DNA of 64,000 bases, taken from assembly GCF_021290925.1 (NCBI RefSeq), contig NZ_JAJSLX010000002.1, positions 957,001-1,021,000 on the forward strand. The letters run 5' to 3'. Below are positions 26,053 through 35,250 of the stretch, piece after piece. The notes beneath the pieces are model-generated. The model was not told where the DNA came from and made no database searches. It saw nothing but the letters and a program-made list of their open reading frames with translations. This DNA is from Sessilibacter corallicola. Its GTDB lineage: Bacteria > Pseudomonadota > Gammaproteobacteria > Pseudomonadales > Cellvibrionaceae. Both the position numbers and the translations under genes were made by a program. Each line of letters begins with the position of its first letter. Position 1 is the first letter of the stretch.

Positions 26053-27651
26053 ATGAATTACTTGGATTATTTGATTGTTTTTGGATACCTCGCTGCAATG
26101 CTGGGTTTCGGTTACACACTTAGAAAGCAAAGCAACGAAAACGACTATTTTTTAGGGGGTAATTCTTTAGGCTGGGCACCTCTAACATTGTCGACCATGG
26201 CAACGCAATTATCGGCGATCAGTTTTATTTCTGCGCCCGGATTTGTAGGATTGCGTGAAGGTGGTGGGCTAAAATGGTTGACCTATGAGCTGGCCGTGCC
26301 TTTGGCCATGATTTTAGTGGCCTTTGTTATTATTCCGCCGTTGTACCGATCTGGCGTTGTAAGTATTTACGAATTTTTAGAACGACGATTTGATCGTACA
26401 ACGCGTTTTTATATTAGTGTGTCATTCCAAGTAGTACGATCTTTTAGTACTGGGATTATGGTGTATGCCACTGGAATTATTATCGAGTCGGTATTGGGTG
26501 TTCCTTTTTGGCAGTCAATTCTAATTATTTGTGTCATCACCATTATTTATTCCTTGCAAGGCGGCATGAAAGCGGTGGTGTATGGCGATGCCATTCAGAT
26601 GATTCTAATCATTCTCGGATTGATTCTGTGTGTGTTTTATTCGGTGCAAGCTTTGGGTGGTGTGGACTCGTTTTTATCCGGTATCGATAAAGAGCGGCTA
26701 GTTGCTGTTGATTTCGGTTCAATGGGTTTTAATGGCGATGAATTTGGTTTTCTTCCCATGCTGTTCGGTGGTTTTGTATTGTACGCGTCCTATTACGGGT
26801 GTGATCAAACCCAAGCTCAAAGAGCACTGTCTGCGCGAAGCTTAAATGATATTAAAAAGATTCTGATTGCCAACGGTTTGCTGCGTTTTCCAATTACAAT
26901 TTTATACTGTTTTGCTGGCTTGTCGGTTGGAGTATTGGCGTTGAGTTCGCCGGAGTTTTTGTCCAAAATTCCTGAAGGCAAGCCCGATTTTATGATGCCA
27001 GTATTTATTATTGAATACTTGCCTAACGGTTTAATTGGTTTGTTGCTGGTTGCCATACTAGCCGCAGCAATGTCAACGCTAAGCTCAACCATTAATTCCT
27101 TGTCTGCGGTCTCTATTGAAGATGCCCAACGTCTTGGGCTTCTTAAAAAAGGTGGTAACTCTGAGGTTTTAGCGTCACGAGTGATTGCGTTATTTTGGGG
27201 GGTATTAACGTTAACGCTTTCTATTTTTGCTGGAAACATCGCGCCAACCGTTATCGAAGCCATTAATAAAGTAGGTTCGGCATTGTACGGACCTATTTTG
27301 GGCGTATTCTTATTTGCCATTTTAACCAAAAAAGTTTCATCTTTATCGATTAATATTGGTTTGACAGCAGGGCTGGTGGTTAATTTAATTTTTTGGTTGG
27401 CTGTTAAAAATGTATTTTGGATGTGGTGGAACGTTATTGGTTTCGCTGTTATGTGTTTAGCAACCTACCTTGTTCATATTGTTGTCTCTGGTCGTGAAAA
27501 ATTTTCGGAAGTCTCTCTTGAAAGCCTGCAAGATGCTGTTAAGTCAAAAGAGTCCTTTGTTGGTAAAGATGTTTTAATAAGTTCTGCGGTTCTGGTTTTA
27601 TTTTTCGCCATCATTTTGTCGATTAGTATTGTGATAGAAAATATTGTTTAA
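26053..27651 (+). CDS. Sodium/solute symporter (SSS family)
   Basis: 532-residue inner-membrane carrier with about 13-14 hydrophobic helices. It has the SSS-type N terminus (YLIVFGYLAAMLGFGY), the ATQLSAISFISAPG segment in the second helix, and the AILAAAMSTLSSTINSLSA segment that carries sodium-site serines. SglT-like members import sugars and glycosides with sodium. As the first gene of the operon it would bring the compound that enters through the TonB receptor from periplasm to cytosol, where the glycosidase acts. It is followed by the glycerate kinase gene after 17 bp. Confidence 0.9.
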   Translation: MNYLDYLIVFGYLAAMLGFGYTLRKQSNENDYFLGGNSLGWAPLTLSTMATQLSAISFISAPGFVGLREGGGLKWLTYELAVPLAMILVAFVIIPPLYRSGVVSIYEFLERRFDRTTRFYISVSFQVVRSFSTGIMVYATGIIIESVLGVPFWQSILIICVITIIYSLQGGMKAVVYGDAIQMILIILGLILCVFYSVQALGGVDSFLSGIDKERLVAVDFGSMGFNGDEFGFLPMLFGGFVLYASYYGCDQTQAQRALSARSLNDIKKILIANGLLRFPITILYCFAGLSVGVLALSSPEFLSKIPEGKPDFMMPVFIIEYLPNGLIGLLLVAILAAAMSTLSSTINSLSAVSIEDAQRLGLLKKGGNSEVLASRVIALFWGVLTLTLSIFAGNIAPTVIEAINKVGSALYGPILGVFLFAILTKKVSSLSINIGLTAGLVVNLIFWLAVKNVFWMWWNVIGFAVMCLATYLVHIVVSGREKFSEVSLESLQDAVKSKESFVGKDVLISSAVLVLFFAIILSISIVIENIV

Positions 27652-27668
27652 GTGATTTGGGTATTTAT

Positions 27669-28910
27669 ATGATTGGGAAGTCTGGTCTTACCGATTTGTT
27701 TTTAACAGGCGTCAACGCTTGTTTGCCCGAAGTCGCAATGGACGGAAAAATACCTGATTTATCCGAATACAAAAAAGCGTACTTGTTGGGGTTTGGAAAA
27801 GCTGCAGTTGAAATGGTGGCTAGTGCACGAGCACAAATCACGATTCCCGTTGAAGGTGTTGCAATAACTCGGCACGGTTACGGCAATAACCAAACGATTA
27901 ATGACATCGAAATTATGCATGCCTCTCATCCTGTGCCCGATAAGTCATGCACAAAAGCAACATTAAGGCTAATCGAAATTTTAGAAAAAGCGACTGAAAA
28001 CGATGTCGTGATTTTTCTGGTTTCCGGTGGTGGTTCGTCGCTACTGTGCGCCCCGGCGGAGGGAATTTCACTCGTTGATAAAAAAAGCATTACCAAACAA
28101 TTGTTGTTTTGTGGTGCGTCTATTTCGGAAATCAATAAGGTTAGGCCGTATTTATCACGTGTGAAAGGCGGGCGTTTAATCAGTCGCTGTGCTTGTCCGA
28201 ATGTTATGAGCTTTCTGATATCGGATGTTGTTGGTGATAATCCGCAAGCCATTGCCTCTGGCCCTACGATTAATAACTCGACGGATATTAACGAAGTTTT
28301 GTCGATATTGGCTAAGTACGATATTGATTTGTCTGAAAATATTATCGAGTCGATGCGCGCTAATTCTACGCCCGAAGTACTCTGCTCAAATTACGACATT
28401 ATTTCTAAAAGCTCGATCGCTCTAGACACTATTGAACGCACGCTAGAGCGTGGTGGATGGCAAGTCGAAAGTTGGGGTGATGCTTTGGAAGGTGAAGCTC
28501 AAGAAGTGGGTCGGCATCACGCAGAGTTGATAAATCGGCTGGCGCTAAGTAAAGGAAAATATGCCTTTATTTCTGGAGGTGAGCTGACCGTTACTATCAA
28601 TAATCCCAATGGTGCAGGCGGGCCTAATCTCGAATATTTACTGGGTTTATTGAGCGGCATTGATAAAAAAATTCATTTTGAAGCGTTGGCTTGTGACACC
28701 GACGGTATTGATGGTTCCGAAGACAACGCCGGAGGTTACGTTAATACAACCACGTTAGATCGAAGCGAAGCCGCTGGTTTGAGTGTTAGCGAGCAATTGC
28801 AAAGTAACCAATCGTATGAATTTTTTAAAACGATTAATGATCTGGTGGTCACCGGGCCTACGGGCACGAATGTGAACGATATAAGAATTATTTTGATGTA
28901 CGTTGATTAA
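27669..28910 (+). CDS. Glycerate 2-kinase (GCK/MOFRL family)
   Basis: 413-residue kinase of the MOFRL type that converts D-glycerate to 2-phosphoglycerate for lower glycolysis. Visible motifs are LLGFGKAAVEM near the N terminus, ASHPVPD, FLVSGGGSSLL, KVRPYLSRVKGG, SDVVGDNPQAIASGPT, SGGELTVTI and the C-terminal DTDGIDGSED and TGPTGTNVND. It is unrelated in fold to the glycerate 3-kinase at 4.8 kb. ATG 27669 is chosen over TTG 27657 although neither has a strong site. It implies that the imported compound releases glycerate or a precursor. Confidence 0.9.
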   Translation: MIGKSGLTDLFLTGVNACLPEVAMDGKIPDLSEYKKAYLLGFGKAAVEMVASARAQITIPVEGVAITRHGYGNNQTINDIEIMHASHPVPDKSCTKATLRLIEILEKATENDVVIFLVSGGGSSLLCAPAEGISLVDKKSITKQLLFCGASISEINKVRPYLSRVKGGRLISRCACPNVMSFLISDVVGDNPQAIASGPTINNSTDINEVLSILAKYDIDLSENIIESMRANSTPEVLCSNYDIISKSSIALDTIERTLERGGWQVESWGDALEGEAQEVGRHHAELINRLALSKGKYAFISGGELTVTINNPNGAGGPNLEYLLGLLSGIDKKIHFEALACDTDGIDGSEDNAGGYVNTTTLDRSEAAGLSVSEQLQSNQSYEFFKTINDLVVTGPTGTNVNDIRIILMYVD

Positions 28911-28926
28911 TAAGTTGGGGGAGAGC

Positions 28927-29295
28927 ATGAGTTCAGACGTAAAATACGCAGTAGGTCAAAGTGACAATCGTCCTTGGGGAAAATGGCAGGTGGTTGATGT
29001 TGGCAGCTTTCATATTGTTAAGCGCATCAGTGTTAATCCCGGTGAAAAATTGTCGTTGCAAAGCCATCAGTTTCGCGATGAGCATTGGGTGATTGTTGAA
29101 GGCTCTGCTCAGGTAACTTTGGGTGAAGAATTACTTAAGCTCAATCAAAACGACAATGTTTTCATTCCGAAAACCGTTAAGCATCGTATCGAAAATATCG
29201 GTGACTCTGAACTTATTTTTATTGAGGTTCAAGCGGGCAGTGCACTTGATGAAAGTGATATACAAAGGTTCAATGATCAATACGGTCGTTCGTAG
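28927..29295 (+). CDS. Stand-alone type II mannose-6-phosphate isomerase cupin
   Basis: 122 residues corresponding to the C-terminal isomerase domain of ManC/AlgA proteins, without the nucleotidyltransferase. Characteristic features are RPWGKWQVVD, ISVNPGEKLSLQSHQFRDEHW with the cupin metal ligands (split here around SLQSHQ), VTLGEELL, VFIPKTVKHRIEN and the FNDQYGRS end. It would convert mannose-6-phosphate to fructose-6-phosphate. ATG 28927 is chosen because GGGGAGAG lies just before it; an earlier in-frame ATG at 28903 overlaps the kinase gene. Its presence indicates that the pathway yields mannose. Next gene follows after 20 bp. Confidence 0.85.
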   Translation: MSSDVKYAVGQSDNRPWGKWQVVDVGSFHIVKRISVNPGEKLSLQSHQFRDEHWVIVEGSAQVTLGEELLKLNQNDNVFIPKTVKHRIENIGDSELIFIEVQAGSALDESDIQRFNDQYGRS

Positions 29296-29315
29296 TTAGA
29301 TTCTGGAGAGAGAGT

Positions 29316-30212
29316 ATGTTTGGCGCGATTGAAGCGGGCGGAACTAAATTTGTGTGTGCTGTTGGAAATAGTCCCGACGATATCATTGAATCAGCGGTAA
29401 TAGATACCACCTCGCCAGAAAAGACTATGGCTCAGGTTAAGCAATTTTTTCAGCAGCAATTTCCTGAGCCCATCCGTGCGATTGGATTGGGAGCATTTGG
29501 CCCAATTTGCTTAGAAAAACACAATGAGAATTTTGGCTCAATTTTAGAATCGCCCAAGGAAAGCTGGTCGGGCTTTAATATTTATCGTTATTTAACGGCT
29601 AATTTTAAGGTTCCGATTCATGTCACTACCGATGTTAATGCAGCCTTATTGGGTGAATTTTATTTTGGGATTGCAAAAGGGTTACATTCGGTTGTTTATT
29701 TAACGGTAGGTACTGGCATTGGCGGTGGTGCCATTACTAATAATCGTTTGATCTCTGGTATTTCTCATCCTGAATTCGGTCACATGATGTGTAAACCGCA
29801 TCCAAAGGATATTGATTTTAAGGGTGTGTGCCCGTATCACGGCGGACATTGTTTTGAAGGCGTTGCCTCTGGTCCTGCGATCAAAGCACGTTCAAAAAAG
29901 CCCGGTTATGAAATTTCTGAAGATGACGAACTGTGGGATATTGAAGCGTATTACTTGGCCCAACTGACGTTTAATTTAGTCAGTACGTTTGCTCCTCAGA
30001 AGGTGATACTGGGTGGTGGAGTTATGAAACAAAGCCATTTGTTTGATAGAATTCGTACTCACTTTAACCTATTAAACAAGGGCTATACTCAGTTAGACGC
30101 ATTCAATCTTAATGTAAACGAGCTTGTAAGCCCTGTTGCGCTTGACGGCAATGCGGGTGTGATGGGCTGTTTGTATCTGGCTAAGTACGGTTTTGGAAAA
30201 CTGGTTACGTAA
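29316..30212 (+). CDS. ROK family fructokinase/mannokinase
   Basis: 298-residue sugar kinase of the ROK family. The N-terminal phosphate-binding GAIEAGGTKFVCAVG, the sugar-binding TDVNAALLGE region, YLTVGTGIGGGAI, and a zinc site HPKD...VCPYHGGHCFEGVASGPAI are all present, as in YdhR/GmuE/Mak-type kinases, several of which accept fructose and mannose. In this operon it would phosphorylate mannose to mannose-6-phosphate, the substrate of the preceding cupin isomerase. A GGAGAGAG site precedes the ATG. Substrate is inferred. Confidence 0.87.
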   Translation: MFGAIEAGGTKFVCAVGNSPDDIIESAVIDTTSPEKTMAQVKQFFQQQFPEPIRAIGLGAFGPICLEKHNENFGSILESPKESWSGFNIYRYLTANFKVPIHVTTDVNAALLGEFYFGIAKGLHSVVYLTVGTGIGGGAITNNRLISGISHPEFGHMMCKPHPKDIDFKGVCPYHGGHCFEGVASGPAIKARSKKPGYEISEDDELWDIEAYYLAQLTFNLVSTFAPQKVILGGGVMKQSHLFDRIRTHFNLLNKGYTQLDAFNLNVNELVSPVALDGNAGVMGCLYLAKYGFGKLVT

Positions 30213-30245
30213 GAATTATTTATTCGGGAAACGTTATTTTTAACA

Positions 30246-31391
30246 ATGGTTGTTCCTTCATTTTTTGAAAAAAATAATATTAAACAGAACCTTCTTAGCG
30301 AAAAGAAAGTACTGAGTGTTGTCTTGCAACGGCACTTTGTTTCCCAGCCAGACATCTGCCGCTACACCGACTTGGCCCAGCAAAGTGTGTCGCGTATTGT
30401 CAAAGGTCTCACCGATATTGGTGCCATTGTCGGTGAGCGCGTCTCAAGCGGCAGAAGAGGCCAGCCCAGTATTTCCATCCGAGTTGTGCCAGAGTTTGCG
30501 TACACTTTTGGCGTCGCCATCATGACCGATTCTTTTTCGGTGGTGCTAATGGACTTCTCGTGCCAAGTCTTAGAAGAAGTTCACTGCCATGAAGCCACCA
30601 TGGATCGTCCGCGAATTGTTGCGAAAATCAATGAAATCTTCGAAAACCTCCTGAGTAAACATCAAATTGATGCCAATCGAATTGTCGGTGTTGGTGTTGC
30701 CATTTCTGGTTATTCCCTGGGTGGTACGGGTATGTACAATCCTCCCCGAGCCCTGGGCGACTGGGCGCTGATCAATCTGGTAGAAGTATTAACCACAGAT
30801 TTCGGTTTCCCGGTTTGGGTCGAAAACGACGCTAATGCCGCCGCAGTCGGCGAGAGCTTGATGGGCGCGGGCAAAACCTACAAAGATTTCGTTTATTTGT
30901 ATCTGGCGGCGGGTATCGGCGGTGGTGTGATTATCAACGGCGAGCTTCTTCGCGGCTGCCACGGTAACGGCGGCGAAGTGGGCTTAATTCTGCCCAGTGG
31001 CATGTATTTGGAGCCCAATTTAAGTTTGTTGGAGAAAACATTAACTCGAAATGGCGTCGAGGTTGATGGCATTTCCGACTTGTTGTCACGTTTTGATGTT
31101 AACTGGCCGGGTGTGGAAGAGTGGTTAAATAAAACGCAGGAATCTTTTTCGTTGATTGTATCGGCGTTATCGGCGATTTTAGACCCCGAAGCCATTGTTT
31201 TTGGCGGGCGTATCCCGGCTTCTCTGAGTAAAAAAGTCGCATCAAGGTTAGAAATTTACGACGATGCGCGACGGGCTTCTCCGCGTCCGTTACCGCAATT
31301 GATGAGTTCCGATTTGACCGACGGCGGCGCAATTGGCGCCGCCGCACTGCCCTTAAAACAACACTTTTACCCCGGTGGAGTCAGCGTTTAG
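30246..31391 (+). CDS. ROK family transcriptional repressor
   Basis: 381 residues: an N-terminal winged helix (about 10-70, with DICRYTDLAQQSVSRIVKGL) followed by a ROK sugar-binding domain (GVAISGYSLGG; WVENDANAAAVGE; YLAAGIGGGVIINGELLRG). This is the NagC/Mlc/XylR architecture of repressors that sense sugars. It is the last gene of the symporter operon, 33 bp after the kinase gene. The likely target is the palindromic motif between the glycosidase and receptor genes and perhaps a site before the symporter. The effector may be mannose, its phosphate or the intact glycoside. Confidence 0.88.
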   Translation: MVVPSFFEKNNIKQNLLSEKKVLSVVLQRHFVSQPDICRYTDLAQQSVSRIVKGLTDIGAIVGERVSSGRRGQPSISIRVVPEFAYTFGVAIMTDSFSVVLMDFSCQVLEEVHCHEATMDRPRIVAKINEIFENLLSKHQIDANRIVGVGVAISGYSLGGTGMYNPPRALGDWALINLVEVLTTDFGFPVWVENDANAAAVGESLMGAGKTYKDFVYLYLAAGIGGGVIINGELLRGCHGNGGEVGLILPSGMYLEPNLSLLEKTLTRNGVEVDGISDLLSRFDVNWPGVEEWLNKTQESFSLIVSALSAILDPEAIVFGGRIPASLSKKVASRLEIYDDARRASPRPLPQLMSSDLTDGGAIGAAALPLKQHFYPGGVSV

Positions 31392-31410
31392 GTATTCGTT
31401 ACCTTAGCTT

Positions 31411-32022
31411 TTATCTCGGCCGTTCAATGGTGATAATTTCGCCAAGGCCGGTGTAATCGTTACCTCCCAATCTGCCGATCGGTGATAGTTTTTCCGCATC
31501 GATAGTCACACGTCCGTTGTCGTTGGATGTGATCAATTCATCATCGACGTATACCGCTTTAATAAGTCCGAGAATCATGGCTTGAGAGTCGGTAATGTCT
31601 TCTACACGAAATTTTTCGCAAGCTAGAGCAATTCGTGCGTCTTTCAGTCTTGGCAGCCTGGAGCCTTCAAATTCGACGGTTTCGAGTTGTTGGGCGTCTA
31701 TTTCCGATTCGCCATTGGCCAACGGACGGGCGCTTTCGGTTACGGCTGCGGCCATTTCTTTGTGGGGAATATGGATGACAAACTCGTTTCGTTCGATAAT
31801 GTTTGCGCGCGTATCTTTCATGCTGCCGTCGTTTTTCTTGCCAACGGAAATCATGATGAGCGGTGGATCACTGGATACACCACTGAAATAAGAAAACGGC
31901 GCTAAATTGAGCGATTGGTTACTGTTTTCGGTAAGAACCCACGCAACTGGGCGAGGTACAATGCTCTGTGTTAGCGTAAAATAACGCTGATTGGGCGATA
32001 ATTCGTCTAAATTGAAAATCAT
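31411..32022 (-). CDS. Flavin reductase-like FMN-binding protein
   Basis: 203 residues of the DIM6/NTAB flavin reductase-like split-barrel family. The motif QSIVPRPVAWVLTE near the N terminus and LNLAPFSYFSGVSSDPPLIMISVG mark the FMN-binding strand and loop (residues about 20-62). It may reduce flavin or act as an FMN chaperone-type oxidoreductase; the partner is unknown. It is convergent with the ROK repressor gene, 19 bp apart, and probably unrelated to the sugar locus. Confidence 0.85.
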   Translation of the reverse strand: MIFNLDELSPNQRYFTLTQSIVPRPVAWVLTENSNQSLNLAPFSYFSGVSSDPPLIMISVGKKNDGSMKDTRANIIERNEFVIHIPHKEMAAAVTESARPLANGESEIDAQQLETVEFEGSRLPRLKDARIALACEKFRVEDITDSQAMILGLIKAVYVDDELITSNDNGRVTIDAEKLSPIGRLGGNDYTGLGEIITIERPR

Positions 32023-32177
32023 AGTCTAGCCGTTTGGGGTTTAAGAGTTTGGTGGTTACATGAGGTTAAGGTAATGGAAAACCGAATTCATGCAAAGAGT
32101 GAGTTTTCGAACACTGAGTTCAATCTTTGGCATCGAAAAGATACGGTGAGTCACCCCATAAAATATAGGAGCAACGC

Positions 32178-32651
32178 TTGAGAACACCGCTGATTACTCG
32201 CCAAGGTTTTGAAAACCTAAAGCAAGAACTCGATTATTTATGGCGAGAGGAACGACCGGAAGTAACCAAGAAAGTTTCTTGGGCGGCAAGTCTAGGTGAT
32301 CGCAGTGAAAATGCCGATTATCAGTACAATAAAAAACGTCTTCGCGAAATTGATCGCCGTGTTCGCTATTTGCGCAAATCGATAGAGCATCTAAAAATTG
32401 TGGATTATCACCCAGAGCAAGAAGGCAAGGTATTCTTTGGCGCCTGGGTTGAAGTAGAAAATGAAGTCGGTGAATTGAAAAAATTTCGCATTGTTGGCTA
32501 TGACGAAATTTTTAATCGAAAAGATTATATTTCTATTGATTCTCCCATGGCGCGTGCGCTGTTAAAAAAAGAAGTCGACGACGAAGCCGAAGTGGTGACC
32601 GAAGCAGGCACCGTCGAATGGATAATTAATTCCATCAGTTACGAAAAATAA
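32178..32651 (+). CDS. greB: Transcription elongation factor GreB
   Basis: 157 residues, the length of E. coli GreB. It has an N-terminal coiled coil with the acidic tip region (SLGDRSENADYQYNKKRLREID) and a C-terminal FKBP-like domain (VFFGAWVEVENEVGE; SPMARALLKK). It rescues backtracked RNA polymerase by stimulating transcript cleavage. Start is TTG 32178 with AGGAG 6 bases upstream. It is followed by cca after 35 bp. Confidence 0.93.
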   Translation: MRTPLITRQGFENLKQELDYLWREERPEVTKKVSWAASLGDRSENADYQYNKKRLREIDRRVRYLRKSIEHLKIVDYHPEQEGKVFFGAWVEVENEVGELKKFRIVGYDEIFNRKDYISIDSPMARALLKKEVDDEAEVVTEAGTVEWIINSISYEK

Positions 32652-32686
32652 CATTCCTAAAACGTATTTATTAAACGACGTAAGCA

Positions 32687-33928
32687 ATGACACACGAAAA
32701 CCTTTCTTCTATTAACGCCTATTTAGTCGGTGGCGCGGTTCGAGATGAACTGTTGCAGCGACCGGTGGCTGATCGCGATTGGGTTGTGGTAGGTTCCACG
32801 CCGGAGCAATTAATCGATTTGGGCTTTACCCAAATTGGCAATGATTTTCCGTGTTTTTTACACCCAGATTCGAAAGAAGAGTACGCCTTAGCTCGAACCG
32901 AGCAAAAAAGTGGTGAAGGGCACACCGGATTTATTTGCGACTTCCATCCTAATATTTCTTTAGAAGACGATTTGCTGCGTCGAGATCTTACGATTAATGC
33001 CATTGCTAAGCGCGACAATGGCGACTACGTTGATCCCTACGGTGGCATCGATGATCTTAATAATCGTGTTCTTCGGCATGTTTCTCCCGCGTTTGTTGAA
33101 GATCCTCTGCGAGTTTTAAGGGTTGCCCGGTTTGCCGCCCGATTTGCAAATTTAGGGTTTTCGGTTCACTCCGATACTATGGCATTGATGTCGGTATTGG
33201 CGCAAAACGACGAGCTTGATTTACTGACACCTGAGCGTGTTTGGAAGGAAATTTCCCGAGCCTTAACCGAGCCAAAACCGAGCGAATTTTTTCGTGTTTT
33301 GCGGGCTTGTGGCGCATTAAAATCTATTATGCCCGAGCTTGATTGTTTGTTTGGTGTTCCACAACCCGAACAGCACCACCCCGAAATAGATACCGGCGAG
33401 CACGTTATGCTTTGCCTCGATTACGCCCGCCAACAATTTAATGATTTAACCGTAACCTGGGCGGTGCTGTTGCATGATTTGGGTAAAGGCGTAACGCCAA
33501 AAGAGCAGTGGCCCAGTCACGTCGACCATGAAAACCTCGGCGAGCCGTTAGTTCGAGAGGTGAATAAGCGATTAAAAACACCCAAAGAACTCGGTGAAAT
33601 TTCCGCTCTCGTTGCCAAACATCATCTTCGCGCACATCAATTGAAGGTTATGAAAGCGGGAACCATAATGAAACTGATCGAGAGCCTCGATGGCATTCGT
33701 CGTCCTGAACGTGTCGGCTTATTTATTAATGCTTGCGAAGCGGATGCTCGGGGTCGATTGGGATTGGAAGAGTCACCTTATCCTCAAAGAATTGTTTTAG
33801 AAAATGCTTTAATTGCCGCGAAATCAGTAGAAGTAAAACCGCTGTTAGAAAAAGGCTACAAAGGAAAAGATTTGGCCGAGCAAATTCGTCAAGCACGAAT
33901 TAAAGCAATTAAGCACAGCTTGCAATAA
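32687..33928 (+). CDS. cca: Multifunctional CCA tRNA nucleotidyltransferase
   Basis: 413 residues. The class II nucleotidyltransferase core shows YLVGGAVRDELL, DRDWVVVG with the catalytic Asp pair, RRDLTINAIA and the VEDPLRVLRVARFAARF stretch. An HD domain follows (AVLLHDLGKG; VAKHHLRAHQ), giving the additional phosphatase/phosphodiesterase activity of the gammaproteobacterial enzyme. It adds or repairs the CCA end of tRNAs. The start ATG at 32687 lies in a short gap after greB. Confidence 0.95.
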   Translation: MTHENLSSINAYLVGGAVRDELLQRPVADRDWVVVGSTPEQLIDLGFTQIGNDFPCFLHPDSKEEYALARTEQKSGEGHTGFICDFHPNISLEDDLLRRDLTINAIAKRDNGDYVDPYGGIDDLNNRVLRHVSPAFVEDPLRVLRVARFAARFANLGFSVHSDTMALMSVLAQNDELDLLTPERVWKEISRALTEPKPSEFFRVLRACGALKSIMPELDCLFGVPQPEQHHPEIDTGEHVMLCLDYARQQFNDLTVTWAVLLHDLGKGVTPKEQWPSHVDHENLGEPLVREVNKRLKTPKELGEISALVAKHHLRAHQLKVMKAGTIMKLIESLDGIRRPERVGLFINACEADARGRLGLEESPYPQRIVLENALIAAKSVEVKPLLEKGYKGKDLAEQIRQARIKAIKHSLQ

Positions 33929-33963
33929 TAACGCATCAGCTGACTTTTTAATGTTTTTCGCTA

Positions 33964-34878
33964 ATGAGTCTTGGTAAAAGGAGTTTTGGTAAAAGAGTGA
34001 AGTTTGTTTCGATTTTAATTACATCAATTTTTTGCTGGATTCAGTCATCAAATTCTATGGCCGAAATCGTCGTGGTTGATGATTTAGGGCAAACCGTGCG
34101 GTTGGAAAAAGCAGCGGAACGTATTGTCAGCTTAGCTCCGCATTTAACGGAAAATTTATTTGCCATCGGTGCGGGTAACTCTGTGATTGCAGTGTCGGCA
34201 TTCAGTAATTTTCCGCCACAAGCGCAACAGCTTCCCAGTGTGGGTGATTTTCAACACGTCAACGTCGAGAAAATTATTTCGTTGCAACCGGATTTAGTCG
34301 TTGCCTGGGTCGATGGCGGCGATACCACCAGCATAGGTCAGTTACAAAAATTTGGTATTCCCGTGTATTGGTCCAAGCCTAATAAAATTGCTGGAATTGT
34401 GACGGAATTTAATCACCTTGGAAAATTAACGGGCAAGCACCAAAAAGCTGACGATGTGATTGCCGCGTTTAATCGTTCATTAGCGAGCCTGAACCAATAC
34501 CAAGCACGCGAAAAAATTCCGGTTTTTTATCAGGTTTGGTCAACGCCTTTACAAACCTTGAATAAGAATACATTAATCAATGATGTTATCAGTCTGTGTG
34601 GTGGCGTTAATGTTTTTGCCGAAGCGCTAGCAACGGTTCCTCAAGTTGCCATGGAGCAAGTAATTGCTAAAAACCCCGAAGTTATTTTAGGCAGTCACGC
34701 GTTTGATGACTCTCCTGCTTGGCCTGCGGCCTGGAGCGAGTGGCCTATGATTTCAGCGGTTGCTAATCAACGTGTTCATTCGGTGAATGCTGATTGGCTT
34801 TCACGACATACCGCGCGTATTTTATTGGGCGCTCAAGAGGTTTGTCGCTATCTTGAACAGGCGAGAATTTCTGAGTGA
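33964..34878 (+). CDS. Cobalamin-type ABC transporter substrate-binding protein (BtuF-like)
   Basis: 304 residues with an N-terminal signal peptide (hydrophobic segment about 13-32, cleavage near SMA-EI). The class III periplasmic binding fold is indicated by RIVSLAPHLTENLFAIGAG, VGDFQHVNVEKIISLQPDLV and the C-terminal RHTARILLGAQEVC segment. BtuF proteins carry vitamin B12 to BtuCD; iron-chelate binders are the alternative. No BtuC or BtuD gene is in the window, so it would serve a transporter encoded elsewhere. The gap to cca is 35 bp. Confidence 0.82.
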   Translation: MSLGKRSFGKRVKFVSILITSIFCWIQSSNSMAEIVVVDDLGQTVRLEKAAERIVSLAPHLTENLFAIGAGNSVIAVSAFSNFPPQAQQLPSVGDFQHVNVEKIISLQPDLVVAWVDGGDTTSIGQLQKFGIPVYWSKPNKIAGIVTEFNHLGKLTGKHQKADDVIAAFNRSLASLNQYQAREKIPVFYQVWSTPLQTLNKNTLINDVISLCGGVNVFAEALATVPQVAMEQVIAKNPEVILGSHAFDDSPAWPAAWSEWPMISAVANQRVHSVNADWLSRHTARILLGAQEVCRYLEQARISE

Positions 34879-34986
34879 TTTGTTTTAAAAGTGATTGAAC
34901 GTATCGGGTAAATCGTGTTTCATGCCCGCAGTTTTATCGACAACGATTTATTTTCACTTATTCACGCTGTTTCACGATGTAACCTT

Positions 34987-35250
34987 ATGCTTAATCTACG
35001 TACTGGAATCTATAAACATTATAAAGGCCCACGCTATTTGGTGATGGATGTTGCTAAACACAGCGAAACCGAAGAACAGTTGGTGGTTTATCGCTGTTTG
35101 TATGGCAATTATGACCTTTGGGTTCGGCCTTTAGGCATGTTTACGGAATCGGTGCTGGTTAATAACGAACCTGTGCCACGATTCGAGTACATTGGTGAAA
35201 TGGCCGATGAGGAACGTGTAGAACTCAACCATAAAATTGCCAACCTATGA
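34987..35250 (+). CDS. DUF1653 small protein
   Basis: Small cytosolic protein whose core, GIYKHYKGPRYLV through VVYRCLYGN, DLWVRPLGMFTE and RFEYIGE, is the DUF1653 domain of unknown function. I choose ATG 34987 (87 residues) because the family starts just before this motif; an upstream in-frame GTG at 34915 would add 24 unrelated residues. Its last bases overlap the rlmA start (ATGA), so the two are translationally coupled. Confidence 0.8.
   Translation: MLNLRTGIYKHYKGPRYLVMDVAKHSETEEQLVVYRCLYGNYDLWVRPLGMFTESVLVNNEPVPRFEYIGEMADEERVELNHKIANL

Noticed and set aside
26817-27329. 170-codon frame antisense to the symporter gene
   Set aside because: Composition is that of a codon shadow of the membrane protein; no ribosome site or domain.
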